Below are positions 34,079 through 44,741 of a stretch of DNA of 64,000 nucleotides, piece by piece; within the stretch, counting starts at the first letter, position 1; each line of letters begins with the position of its first letter. A program made the translations under genes and the position numbers. The notes under the pieces are model-generated. The model saw only the letters and a list, made by a program, of their open reading frames with translations. It had not been told where the DNA came from and ran no database searches. This stretch comes from [Phialemoniopsis] sp. UDSM-2020 (taxonomy: Eukaryota; Ascomycota; Sordariomycetes; Thyridiales; Thyridiaceae), in the NCBI GenBank assembly GCA_018873225.1, contig JAEILZ010000002.1:2480001-2544000 (forward strand), read 5' to 3'.

Positions 34079-35800
34079 TCAGTCTAGGAATGATTCATCG
34101 CAATTCTCCCACGGTGTATCGCTGTGTAAAGGAGTCTCTTCGCTATCGATCCCCTTCAGCCACTCAGTATATGTCGGGGACACATGGCTCGCGACGGAGA
34201 ACTGATTGTGCAAGCCTGGTTGCAAAGACTCGACGGCCTTGGGCTCTTGACTCCGATCCTCGACTAGTGTCCAGCTCGTGGGTGTCAGAACCGTCGAGAT
34301 GGTAGCTGGCGTAGAGCATTCGGAAAAGTCCAGGCTCAGGTGTTGCAAGTCGCTCCTCAACGGCCGGATGCTGCGATGGACATTGTAGTCGAAGTCCGCC
34401 CAAAGGTTCTGGTTGAACTGAAGACTGATATCGAGAAGCGCGCGGCATTCCCGGTACAGCATTTCGAAATCGCATGGCTTGCTTTTGAACGATAATAGCG
34501 TAGTTGCGGCGACGATGAGGGCGCGCAGAAGTCCGCCTCCGGCTCCTCGATCTGGCTTTTGACACCCTTGGCCGTCCAACACTTTTCTCACAGTGAGCAG
34601 TGTTAGACGGATGAGACGCACAATCTGCTCTTGCCGTAGCCGCTCCCAAGTGGCAGAAGTGCTGGCCTGCACCCTCTGGTAATTCCAAGGTTGGTTCGCG
34701 GCGCGGTGGAGGGCTATCATGGACCGGTAGAATAGTAGCTGCAGACTCAGTCGCGCACTGGCAAACTGATCAACCTGAACATCCTCCAACAAGTCCCACA
34801 GGCTTTGCTCATCTGTGCCGGGCTCATCGTGAAGGAACTTCCGGGCCGTATTCTGGACTCGCCAGAAGTACTCGTCATGATCCACTTGTGCTGGATCCGG
34901 CGGTTGCTGAGAGCTTTGTTGATCCTGTCCTCGGCCGAGCACCACTTGCGCAACCTGCCAGCAGAGGTCCTTTCGGCGAATGAAGCATCTCACACGTTGC
35001 ATGCAGAGCCAATACTCTGTCGCCGAGATATGTGCTTGTGCAGAGTCCAGTTCGAAATCTCCTGGTACCAGCGGCTCGTCAGGTGGTGCGACGAACACGA
35101 AGGAGCCTGAGAATCGAGGCTCATCGAGCTCTAGAGAGAACCTGAGATGATGCAATTGCTCTAGCACGGATCCTGACCACCAAAGTCGCTTTCGCAGCCG
35201 CTGATAACGCTGGATATGGGCCTGGGTAGGATGGTCGCCATGGGCCGGTATAGCCTCAAGTAGCTTGATTCTAGCAAGCCGAAGCCACTCGAATCCCTTC
35301 GCACCATAGCTGGCACTCCCCACATTGGTCGCAGCAAACACCATGAGCAGCAGAGACTGCGCGGTCTCAAGAGCGTCATACTTTTCACCTGAACCAAGCA
35401 GTGACTGTTCCTTTGTTAGTTGACCAAGTCAGGAGTGATAGGTGGGAGCTGGTCAGAGACTCACCTCGAAGCCGATCATGCCGCCGTAGAAGACTTCTTC
35501 ACGAGTCCGCAGCCCTTCCACCACAAGCACATCGCTGCTCAACCAAGGCGCTGCCGCAGCGATGATGGCATGATGGGCCAAGCCTCCAAGGGTGACGGCT
35601 GGTGCCCGTTCAGCCTTGGCGGAGAGGAGCGCTGGATAATCGAGTACGGGGAGGTCGAAGTATATGTGCTCGACGTAGATCCTCGTAGCTACGATCGATA
35701 GAGACAAGGCATTCGAGAAATCAAATACTTTTTCTAGTTGCGCTGGCGTTACAGTGGTGACCCGCTCGCCTTTTGGTGGCTGTGGCGTGTTAGATGTCAT
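34079..35800 (-). CDS. Fungal transcription-factor domain protein lacking a zinc cluster
   Basis: Two exons, 35800-35465 and 35404-34079, 553 residues. The start at 35800 (MTSNTPQPPKGERVTTVTP) leads directly into the regulatory 'middle homology' region: YFDLPVLDYPALLSAK, a GGLAHHAIIAAAAPWL segment, AQSLLLMVFAATNVG and GAKGFEWLRLARIKLLEA, then RLRKRLWWSGSVLEQLHHLR, which fits the Fungal_trans RRLWW-type motif. The C-terminal half is helical with an acidic end. No Zn2Cys6 or C2H2 motif exists in the protein or in the 300 bp upstream on this strand. It may act as a DNA-binding-deficient partner or repressor, or the finger exon has been lost. Confidence 0.75.
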
Positions 35801-36113
35801 CGGGTGCTTGGATCAAGGGCGACAGTGTTTGCTACAGCCAACTTTGTAACTTCAAACTTCTACATCAAAAGGAGTATAATAGTCGTGGCGTAATCGGAGA
35901 CTACAAAGAACAATAAATCGAGCTCTATGCTGCCGAGGTTCTAGCAAGCTGAGAGCTCTCTAACATGGCTGCGGCCATTCTGGCCATTTTGGTGGATCCA
36001 CAAAACTGACTCGACTTGACTGACACAACCTCGAGGAGTAGAATATATCGGAGGGCCAAAATTTCTTCAAGCATGTCAATCACTAATGAGTCAGGTATCA
36101 GCATTCCAAAATT
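35801..36113. other. Intergenic, minus-strand promoter
   Basis: 313 bp upstream of the transcription-factor-like gene and downstream of the next minus-strand gene. No zinc-cluster exon and no clear promoter element were found. Confidence 0.35.
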
Positions 36114-37106
36114 TTATTGACATAGAAGGTGTTTCACCGAGAAACCTTCTACCCAAGCGGGATAATGAACGTAACCTCTAGTGTATGCTGTAACACCTTT
36201 GTCGCACCCCAGCCTGTGATCATGCGCTCGCTTTACCTTCCCCTTGTCTCTCCGAGTGTTTGTTTCCTCGGCGGCCTCCCCTGACCTGGGCTGCGTTTTG
36301 GTATGGTCGACAAAGTCATATCCATGATCTCTTGCCCACCTCTCAATGGTTTGCAGGCGATACCGCAGATCTTCATTCGACAGCTGTGTATACATCCACA
36401 TAGACGGGTGATCATTCTGAGTGACCGCATAGCCAAAAGGAGACTTGCTGGTCTTTGCACGCCTGCGCATTCGGTCCTCCTTCTCTTGATCATAGATATA
36501 CCGGTGCTGTTCGTCGAGTATGTCTTGCTTACTGATGACCTTCCGGTGCTCCTCGGAAGATGTTTGGGTAGTTTGCGCGCCGTAATCGAAAAGCTCTGAC
36601 GCGGCGTCCCAGATCTTATCATCGATCAGGCCCCGCAAATAAAGGTGAGCAACCATCAGGAAGTCCATCCGCATGTCTCGGTAGAGTGAGAATGCGGGTG
36701 GTCTGAGGTGACTCTCGTAGATGTGTTCCATACGATATCCGAAAAGGGCTACTTTGGCTAGCGACTTGTTGTCATGACAGTCCTCGTGAAGACGGAACTT
36801 TGCCGGGCAGAACCAACAATCCAATGCCTCGGGGTGTTCGCCTTGCAAATGGTCCTCAATATGGCAGAACCATTCCTCTATATCTGCATTTGCAAAAGTC
36901 TTTTCGCAGCCCAGCAGCTTCCGGAACTCGCAGACGAGCGTGCCAAGTGGTGGATCCGGAAGATCTTTGAGCAGATAAGGAGGATCGTATTCGGCCGACT
37001 GTGAGGATGTTAATCAATGCACCAGTCCGCATGTCAAAACTAAATCGGGACTGACGTGAGGGCCACCCCTCGAGATGGATCTGTTTGCTGGACCAGGATC
37101 AGACAT
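36114..37106 (-). CDS. Unknown zinc-finger-like fungal protein
   Basis: Two exons, 37106-37056 and 36998-36114, 311 residues. The donor is GTCAGT rather than the common GTAAGT. Family not recognised. Residues about 35-85 contain paired Cys and His in a zinc-finger-like arrangement: LVCEFRKLLGCEKTF, EWFCHIEDHL and DCWFCPAKFRLHEDCHD. The middle is helical (MRMDFLMVAHLYLRGLIDD), then a charged, lysine/arginine-rich region (KEDRMRRRAKTSK). The C-terminus is basic and His/Tyr-containing. There is no signal peptide. Nuclear or cytosolic location is inferred only from the basic stretches. Confidence 0.6.
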
Positions 37107-37769
37107 TGTGTTGCATCTACATAAGGGTGAAGATATGTCAGTGGGAGCGGTATATTTGACCAAAAAGATTTTTTTCCTGTTATATGCACTTTACAGATAA
37201 GCAACTCACGATGGGGTATCGTATGTGTACCGTAACAGATCTTTCGGTGCGTCTACCATGTGATTGATAGATACCATGAACATTGATAGTGAGTATACGC
37301 ATTTGCCTCTACGTCATGACACTGTCGTGCTCCATTTGTAAAAGGTCACAACGGATCAGTCGCTGGATGGCTTGGCCATTTCCCGTCATGGAAATATACA
37401 GAACCTCACATTCAAGTACATGGCAAGGATGAGGCCTCCGTTTCTCAACCTCCCAGTGGCGATGACATCCTGTAGAGTTGGATGACTTATAACAAGCCAC
37501 GTTCTCACTGATCTCCCAGGGAGTCATGGGGTAATATTAATATTTAAATGCTAGAAAATCCCCGAAAAGCAGAAGAATACTAAAACATCATACCTCAACA
37601 CAACTGTCTTCGTTTGCTTTGCTTTCGCGCGCGCAAGATTCACTTCATTTGCGATTCTCATATCAAATCAGACCTCCCTGAGCATACCAAAACTATCAGC
37701 AACATACCACATCACCAAGGCCTCTCAACTACCAAGACATCACATCTTCTTGACCTCAACACAGCAACA
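37107..37769. other. Divergent promoter region
   Basis: 663 bp between the zinc-finger-like gene (minus) and the 62-residue protein (plus). An AT-rich block near 37530-37560 (AATATTAATATTTAAAT) is followed by a CA/CT-rich leader to the ATG. No gene was seen. Confidence 0.4.
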
Positions 37770-37958
37770 ATGTGTCAATGGATTGTCGCCACGTACACGG
37801 GCTGTGAGCATAGGCCCAAAAAGATCAAGCAATGCAAAAAGGCCAAGAAGTACAACAACAACTGCAAGAATATGGAGGAGTGGGACCGCGCCAAACCAGT
37901 CCTAAACGGCGTGTGCGATGAGTGCGCCGAGAATGCCAAGAAGCCCAAAAAGCGTTGA
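37770..37958 (+). CDS. Small basic Cys-containing protein
   Basis: 62 residues from the ATG at 37770, which ends a CAACACAGCAACA leader typical of a translated fungal start. It has six cysteines (MCQW, TGCEH, QCKK, NNCK, VCDEC) and is rich in lysine. The pattern MC.W....T.C.H.....C......C followed by a terminal C..C pair recurs in small uncharacterised ascomycete proteins and suggests zinc binding rather than secretion, as no signal peptide is present. Function unknown. Confidence 0.55.
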   Translation: MCQWIVATYTGCEHRPKKIKQCKKAKKYNNNCKNMEEWDRAKPVLNGVCDECAENAKKPKKR

Positions 37959-38735
37959 TCTTTCGTTGCACGGGTCATGGGAGTTGAGAGGCTGGCATCA
38001 CGAGGCCAGTGTTATGGACTGGAGCAGATGATGGTCGGGCATTGGCCATGTTGACTTCAGGACATGTCGGGGAGGGTGCACTTTGCACTCTAATTTTGGC
38101 GAACATACTTCTACCACCAGAAAATCCAACATCGTTATGAATCTTTCGGGGCATTACTTTACCAATACTGATTGCGCTTTGTGCCATATCTGAACACACT
38201 ACACGTGTCTGTGTCAGTACAGAGCACACGTCCGTCCATGCATACGTACACGAGGGTAATGTTGTATATGTCTACACGGATAATGAGGATATATAACTCA
38301 TGACTACGTTTCGGTTTGCTTTGGAAGATAAGAGACACGGCTGCGAGGCATCACAGGACACGTCTGGTCATCACATTTTCATCAAGGTAGAGGACAAGTA
38401 AATCCAGTAATCAATGAATTTCCATCACTCCAAGTAACGCCTTGTCATAATATGTATATCCAGGTCCTTGATGTCATGCCCTGACCAATCGATTCGATTT
38501 GTGCTGTGACACCAACATGGTAACATGTAATTGCCAAGGGGACCTTTCAGAAAGGAGCGTGGAAGAATGTTATGTTTGCCCTTTTGCCATTAACCCACCC
38601 CAAAGTCATGTAAGATCAACATTAAACTTCCCAACACCCCAAAGCCGGGACCCGTGTCTAGGTCTCGATCGAGTCCTCCGACTCCGGTCTCTCAGGGTGA
38701 GCTGACCATGTGCCAGAGGGGCGACGACGAGCCGC
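37959..38735. other. Convergent intergenic region
   Basis: 777 bp between the small Cys protein (plus) and the secreted Cys-rich gene (minus). It is mostly AT-rich. No gene or RNA was recognised. Confidence 0.4.
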
Positions 38736-39392
38736 TTATTTCTTGCACTTGCGGTCGTGGGGGCCGTAGCACTTGGCCTTGTAGTAGTCGCTGGACTTGT
38801 CGACGAGGACCTCGTGGTTGAGCGTGCAGCCGCAGACGTCGTCGACCTTGGCCACGACGTCCCAGTAGTTGTCGCCGGGGCTGTTGCAGTTGGCGGAATA
38901 GGGCGCCAGCTTGTAGAGGGCACCCTTCTTGACGGCCCAAACCTTGACCCAAGGAGGGAGATAGTTCCATCCGCAGCAGAAGGCGAAGGCGTTGATGGGG
39001 CAGTGCTATGAAAAAGGGTATGATATGTCAGCCAAGAGGAATTACCTAGAAGGACACATTGAGCTGTGTGTGGCAGGAGCACATACCTTGCCGTCCGATC
39101 CGTCGCGGAAGTTGAGGAAGCCGCGGAAGCAGTTGTTGCGGTTGCAGGTAGTCTCGCAAGGAGGCTTGGTGAATGGAGCCCGGCAGCAGTCACCCGCATA
39201 CGGGTCGCCCATAGCGGTGCCAGAGTTGGTGCGGCCGGTAACGGAACGCTTCAGGCTGGTGTCGCCAGTGGCAAGGGTGTCATCACCGCCGCTGATCTGG
39301 GCCCAGGCGGCCTCAGCGTCGGCGTCAGACTCCTGAGCAATGACGCCAACCACGGCAGCGGCAGCGAGGAGGAAATACTTGAAGGAAACCAT
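38736..39392 (-). CDS. Secreted Cys-rich effector-like protein
   Basis: Two exons, 39392-39087 and 39005-38736, 191 residues. The signal peptide MVSFKYFLLAAAAVVGVIAQ is followed by an acidic propeptide-like stretch ending in LKR, a likely Kex2 site. The mature part has an even number of clustered cysteines (GDCCRAPF, PPCETTC, NNC, HC, CCGW, NC, VCGC, KC, KC), fitting a disulfide-bonded extracellular protein. The splice is supported because reading through the intron ends quickly, while the spliced second exon continues the Cys pattern to a KCKK end. No family is recognised. Candidate effector or antimicrobial-type protein, by features only. Confidence 0.75.
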
Positions 39393-39510
39393 GTTGGTTA
39401 TGGCACAAAGATTCTGATGATAATGTGTAACTGGGAATGAGGCTGAGTGTCCTTGTTCTGACTTGTTGTCTGAAGGTAGGTGAAGAGGAGAGAAATAAGA
39501 TCTAGGAACG

Positions 39511-39522
39511 GGACCGGACCGT
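39511..39522 (-). promoter_or_regulatory. CGG-repeat motif in promoter of the Cys-rich gene
   Basis: Minus-strand ACGGTCCGGTCC lies directly downstream of the TATA box of the secreted Cys-rich gene. The same 12-mer occurs in the SDR/Zn2Cys6 divergent promoter at 59680-59691. CGG triplets are the usual targets of Zn2Cys6 regulators; function here is inferred. Confidence 0.3.
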
Positions 39523-39526
39523 CTTT

Positions 39527-39532
39527 CTTATA
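39527..39532 (-). promoter_or_regulatory. TATA box of the secreted Cys-rich gene
   Basis: Minus-strand TATAAG, 135 nt upstream of the ATG at 39392. Confidence 0.4.
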
Positions 39533-42500
39533 GACGAGCTCTCGTGAGGAAGAGAAGAAGATCGGGAGAGGGGAGGAGGGTCACATCGATGGTACTCTGC
39601 TCTTCATGATCCGCAGAGCTAGAGCTTCCCGCGACGATGGTGTGTAGCTCATGGCCGGGTCCATGTCTATCCACAATCCCGGGCCTGGACGTCCCAGAGC
39701 TCCAACTGCTAAGTTCACTGGCTCAATAATACGAGCTGCAAGGATGTGTGGGGTCTGACATCGTAGTGCTTGTCTTTTGTCGTGGCATCCTTCAGAAAGA
39801 AGAGCAGTCGTGCATGTGCCGGTGTGTGGAGAAGGCAGGTATGACGGCCCCCGGACCATAACACGATCAAGTTGTGGGACTAATCGCATTGAGGAGGGTG
39901 TGCATGTGAAGGGTGGACCTTTGGAGCTTGAAGCTGCCTGCGCTCACATTTGGTGGCGCCTGGACGTTTGCCCCGAGTGTTGTGTTCGAGACCGCCAATA
40001 TTGGGCAGGGTTGAAGCTTGTCGAGAGGGTGGCCGCTTGATCTGTACCAGTAGGGCTGGTTGCGGCTGAAGTCAACAGTCGCGACCCGCACTCGCGATGT
40101 CTTCTGAATGGGAGGAGTCAGGCGCTATTGAGAATCTGCTTCTCTTGGCATTCAAATAAGCAGCCAATGTCGAACAAGTTAAATGCCATTAGCCAGGGGC
40201 TAGAAGTACGGGGAAACAGGAAAAGGCAAAGCGCCACCAAACTGGCACGTTGGACCCCAAGAGGGGGAGGGCCCGCGCCGGTCAAAGACAGGCTCCGGGA
40301 TCGAGTGTGTGTGTGGGAAGGTAAGCTTCACTAAAGCCAACCGCTTGTATCGAACTGCTCTCTATTCGGGTTCTCCACACCATCTTAAAGCCCGCGGCTC
40401 AGGGTGGAGGTAGGAGTAACTAAGCAGGCGCCATGAAAACCTAATCCTGTAGAGAGAGTGAAAACGACGGTGGTGGTGGAGGCAGTGCACAAGTTTCGCA
40501 TCACCAGTCATTCCATCGTCAGTTGATACTTACCAGAGATCCACAGGACTGGTAACTCTCTGCCGTCATCTTGGCAGGCAGAAGCTTACACTCCCATCGA
40601 CCGATGCTGCACTTGCTGAGCATCTCTCGTTGAGATCCCCGCACCGCCATGGTGATGCATCTTCGCTGCGCCCCAGCTCTGAGTTGCTCAGCACATGCAG
40701 AGACGCGAGAGAAGAAAAGCAAAATAGAGCAGAACAGCTCATGAACCGCAGCTCTAATGCATCCGAAAGCCCAATGAAACAGCAGTATGAGATGCCTGTC
40801 GCCTCACTGACCGACTTTGGTCGTCCGGCAAGTGTTGAGGTCTTTACGTAAAAGGACGACATCGTCACACTTATTTTCAGCACTGGTCTTGGCAACGCTG
40901 CAATGTCATGCGTGCTGCATCAGCCAGGGTGCCCAGAACGCACAGGAAGCGAGCGCCACCGGCCAGCGGGGAAGGCAGGGCAGCTGAGGATGGCCTGCAG
41001 GAACGTGGCCAGTGTCCACTGGAAAGGTCAGACGAGAAGCATGCCGTGCAACGGTCGATGGGCATTCGCTGCAAGCACACAGGAAGGCTGCTATTTCTGG
41101 CGTCGTGGCTTGAGGAGTAAGCAAGGAGCTGGGCAATGAGAGCAAGGTCAGTTCTGGCTCCTCAGATGTGCAGAAGTTGGCACGTTTGTTTCCCTCTGCT
41201 CGTCAAAGCTCTTGCTTGTCGATGTCGGAATTAAGCGATTGGACGCCCGCCTAGAATCAGAGGATAGTCGGACACGAAAAGCCACACATGGCGACCCAGA
41301 GAGGGTCCTGAGGCTGAAGCAGTGTCGCACCGAAGGCGGGGGGATTGACGATCCGGGCGCGAGCTGCCGTACGACGGATCCCTTCCCCATCCAGGATTGT
41401 GTGCGGGGGTTTCACCCTACCCAAGTGGCCGGAGCCGGATCGGTCACCCGGCGACACAGGTGGTGCATGTAGAAGACTTCCTTGCACAAAAAGTAGTGGC
41501 GTCATGGGACGATGTTGGAGAAATGATTTGAAAGCCATGGGACCTGAATGGCCTGGTTCAATGGATGGATGTTCGGAACTTTTGGCAACGCCAACCCCGC
41601 CCGCCAGACAGGGGTTTTGGTGGGTTAATAGGCGGGGACTAGCCCTAGATGTTCAGTAGCGTCATGGGTTCGGCGACCCTAAACACGCCACCAGGACGGA
41701 TTCGATGAGCTGGTCTCGTATCAACAAAACAAGTCCGCTCCGTTCATGTTGCATCTCGGTTGGTGCAAAAGATCATGGGCAACACAGGTGTGCTCAGGCG
41801 AGTGAACATTCGGAATGCGGTGAGGTTAAGCCCGCATGCCTTTTGCCCGGCTCGCCCGTAGATCAATAGATCTGATGAGCCCTGGATGCGCAGTTGTGGT
41901 GCCCCGTCATTAGTGACAAGCAGCAAACAGCGCAAACCTCGCTACGGTCACGGCCTAACGTCTCGTGGCGGTCGCCAAGTAACCATCTTTGCCGTAGAGC
42001 CTTACAGAAACCAATAGCGCCTCAAGCAAAGGTATTTCGAGAGAAGAACACGATTAGGCGTGCAGACCTTCAGAGGCGAGCCTTTCCTAGAAAGGCAATA
42101 AGAGGCTGCAAGGATTCTTGTCATGGACCATTGGTCGTAGAAAATCGTCAATGAGCCCAATAGCCGCACAAACGGTCGCTTCTTGCCTCACTTATGGGCC
42201 TTTGAGATGCTTTAGTCTACATCAAGAGCATTTTCGTCTGAAGGTCGCCGGATCAGACCGACATGCTTGCTTTTCCGGTCGCAGCGGTCTGGCCAGAGGT
42301 GAAGGTGCCGAGTTTCGGTCAGCTCTTGGCCAGCCCTCCGCTTTACCTCTCTGAGCTGAAATGTCCTTAGGTAAGAGATTCAATGCTGTGGCCAAGCCAT
42401 CGCGAGTCCTCGCATGCTTGTGTTACTGACACTGACGCCGGCACTGGCCTGAGCCCCAACTATCTGACGGGCAAGTACCTGACGAGGCTGTCGATTATGT

Positions 42501-44375
42501 CTCACTGTCCACGCATCTGACGGCGGGCCGCAGAAACAATCTGGCCCTCGTGTTGTCGGGCCGGGGGATGGATATCCGCTGTCCTCTGAAGATCTCGTGC
42601 CATCCAGGTGGTCTCGACAGAGCGACCCGATGATCGCGTCCCTCGTTGGCCGCTTTACGGCTCGTGCCAGCGCAGAAGGGCCCGCGTCCTTTTGCAAATC
42701 GATACTCCATCGCGATCCGGAAGCTATGCACCGTGAATGGGATTTGTGAATGGCTGCTTACTGTTCTCTAGCTCGACGTGAAGTTGCCTAAGCCCAAGCC
42801 AAGCAAGTGCCCTTGCGCTGTCAGCTTTCGCCTGGATTTTGCCGGTAATTCCGTATCCCCTCTCAGCTTTTGGTCCGGGTCTGTCCATTGGGCGCCATCA
42901 GGGAACGCATGTTGCAGCATCCTTGCTTTTCCTCTCATCCTGCGGTCGGAATGATACAGAGAAGAGGACTATGGTGATTTGACGTCTGGACCGTCTGCCC
43001 AGACCTCACCGAAAACAGCATCATTGAAGTCAAAACCCGGGCTGTTTCCGAAACGGCTAGGTACCAACGCTAGCCTTTGCCCGTTTCGGGTGTAAGCCAC
43101 CTTGTTCGCGCCGTTGTCGAAGGTCTTCTAAGCCTCTGCCCAATAGTCTAGGCTTAGCCTCAAGCCATTCTCCGGGGAAGCACAGAACAGAACGCTCGGG
43201 GATTCCCTGAACACCTGCTCGACGTTCAGGTCATCCAATGCCTCAACGCCAGCACTGGGCCTGGTTTGCTTCTTATCCACACCTCGTGTTCGATCGTGTG
43301 ACGTATCGCTAGCTCCGTTCCCCTCAATCCAGCGCAGCGCTGAGCGCCCCTAGCTCAGTTGCTAGAGGCAGCAATCGCATCACAGTGAGAGCATGCCCTA
43401 TGCCCGTCGTCCACATCGCAGACCTGCCGCACCTTCATTTTTTCGGAGATGTCGAAACTTGCTTTTATCGAAAGTTTATGCATGCCAGACCAACGGCCGC
43501 ATCCGCGGTTCTGGACCAGTGTTTATTTGGGCGGGCCATTGAGGGGTCGCACGGCCTGAACGTGGTCCCGGTTGGTGCATGCGGCCCAAGACCAGACCAG
43601 CAGCGTTGTGTGCGGGTGAATGCATGTTGGTTCTTGCTCGTGAATCTTTGCGCTGAGAAGGCAGTTTACTAAATCCCAAGGGAGCGGTGTTGACAAATGG
43701 CAAAGTCAAACGTGCAGCATGTCGTCCGATCTCCCAGTTCTCTCCTTCCTACCATGTCATTCTTGCGTGTGCTCAAAGAGGTTCACACTTGGAAGGTCCG
43801 GTGCCGTGATTTCCCACCCACCCCGACAGTTCGATACAGTACTGATCGAATCGAATTAGATCATGGCAACGATGTTCTCCGAATCATCCGACCTGGGGTC
43901 AAAGTTATCTTTCAGATCGTTGGCATCATCACCGCAGATTCTTGGTTGATATCACAGATTTGTGGGCAAAGTTTCTGTGGCGTTACCATAACAATTGACA
44001 ATCGCACAAAAGACATAGATACACATGGTAAAATGAGGTTAAATCAACTTGTAATTATGAACAACATCTCCTCGTGACAGTACTGTACATGTATGTGCCC
44101 AAAGGTGGTGGTAGTAGTACATTCCCATCCAGCATCCCTAGTAGGATTGATCCGGCCAAGATTGGCCCTAGCCATCCCCGCCAAAACACCGGGGCCCATT
44201 CCTCGAAGCAAACACAGGCAAGAAAAAGACATCGTACTAAGCTGTCAGCACAGTCGGGTGGTGAAGACCCAGTTCAGCTGGTCCCACTCCCGGCATGCGG
44301 CGGCGGCGCAGCAGCCGGCCCCACACACCGATCATCTCGGGGCGGGGCCAGAAGACGACTTCGGTGCGACATCGT
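39533..44375. other. Gene-free region of about 4.8 kb
   Basis: Long stretch between the secreted Cys-rich gene's promoter and the hydrophobin's 3' end, both on the minus strand. Many short frames exist on both strands but none has coding composition, splice support or a family motif. No transposase, reverse transcriptase, tRNA or rRNA was recognised. The base composition is not obviously AT-rich, so it is not a typical RIP-degraded block. Confidence 0.4.
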
Positions 44376-44741
44376 TTAGTCGGAAACACCGGAAGGGGTG
44401 TTGCACAGGATGCCCTGGTCAAGCTATAAAGAACAGAAATGTTAGCATTTGAAAGGCGTGCAGATGGCAATCTCCAGGTTCCAACTTACAATAGGCAGGA
44501 CGCAGCAGCGGGCACGCTGGCCGATGGCGGAGCAGACGGCGCTGAAGTTGTCAGCGCTGGTGACAGCCTCGGGCGGGTTTCCGCAGTCGAGGTCCGCAAC
44601 GCCGAGGACGTCGGTCGCGCAGCACTGAGAAGTGCCGTACACGCCGGAGCAGGGGACGTAGGGAACCTGGCGGTCCTCGATCGTGGGGGCGGCGAGGGCG
44701 ACACCGGCAAAGAGGGCGGCAGCGACGGCGAAGAACTTCAT
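44376..44741 (-). CDS. Class II hydrophobin
   Basis: Two exons, 44741-44490 and 44423-44376, 99 residues. Signal peptide MKFFAVAAALFAGVALAAP. The eight cysteines follow the hydrophobin order: one (VPCSG), a pair (QCCATD), one (DLDCGNP), one (AVCSAIGQRARCC, which then contains the second pair), and the last in the spliced second exon (GILCNTP). QCCATDVLGVADLDC and GQRARCCVLPI are close to the class II (cerato-ulmin-like) consensus. Such proteins assemble into amphipathic films on spores and hyphae. Reading through the intron would lose the proper end, so the splice is well supported. Confidence 0.96.

Noticed and set aside
43345..43385. tRNA-like D-arm text (CCTAGCTCAGTTGCTAGAGG)
   Set aside because: No anticodon arm, TPsiC arm or acceptor pairing follows; chance match.
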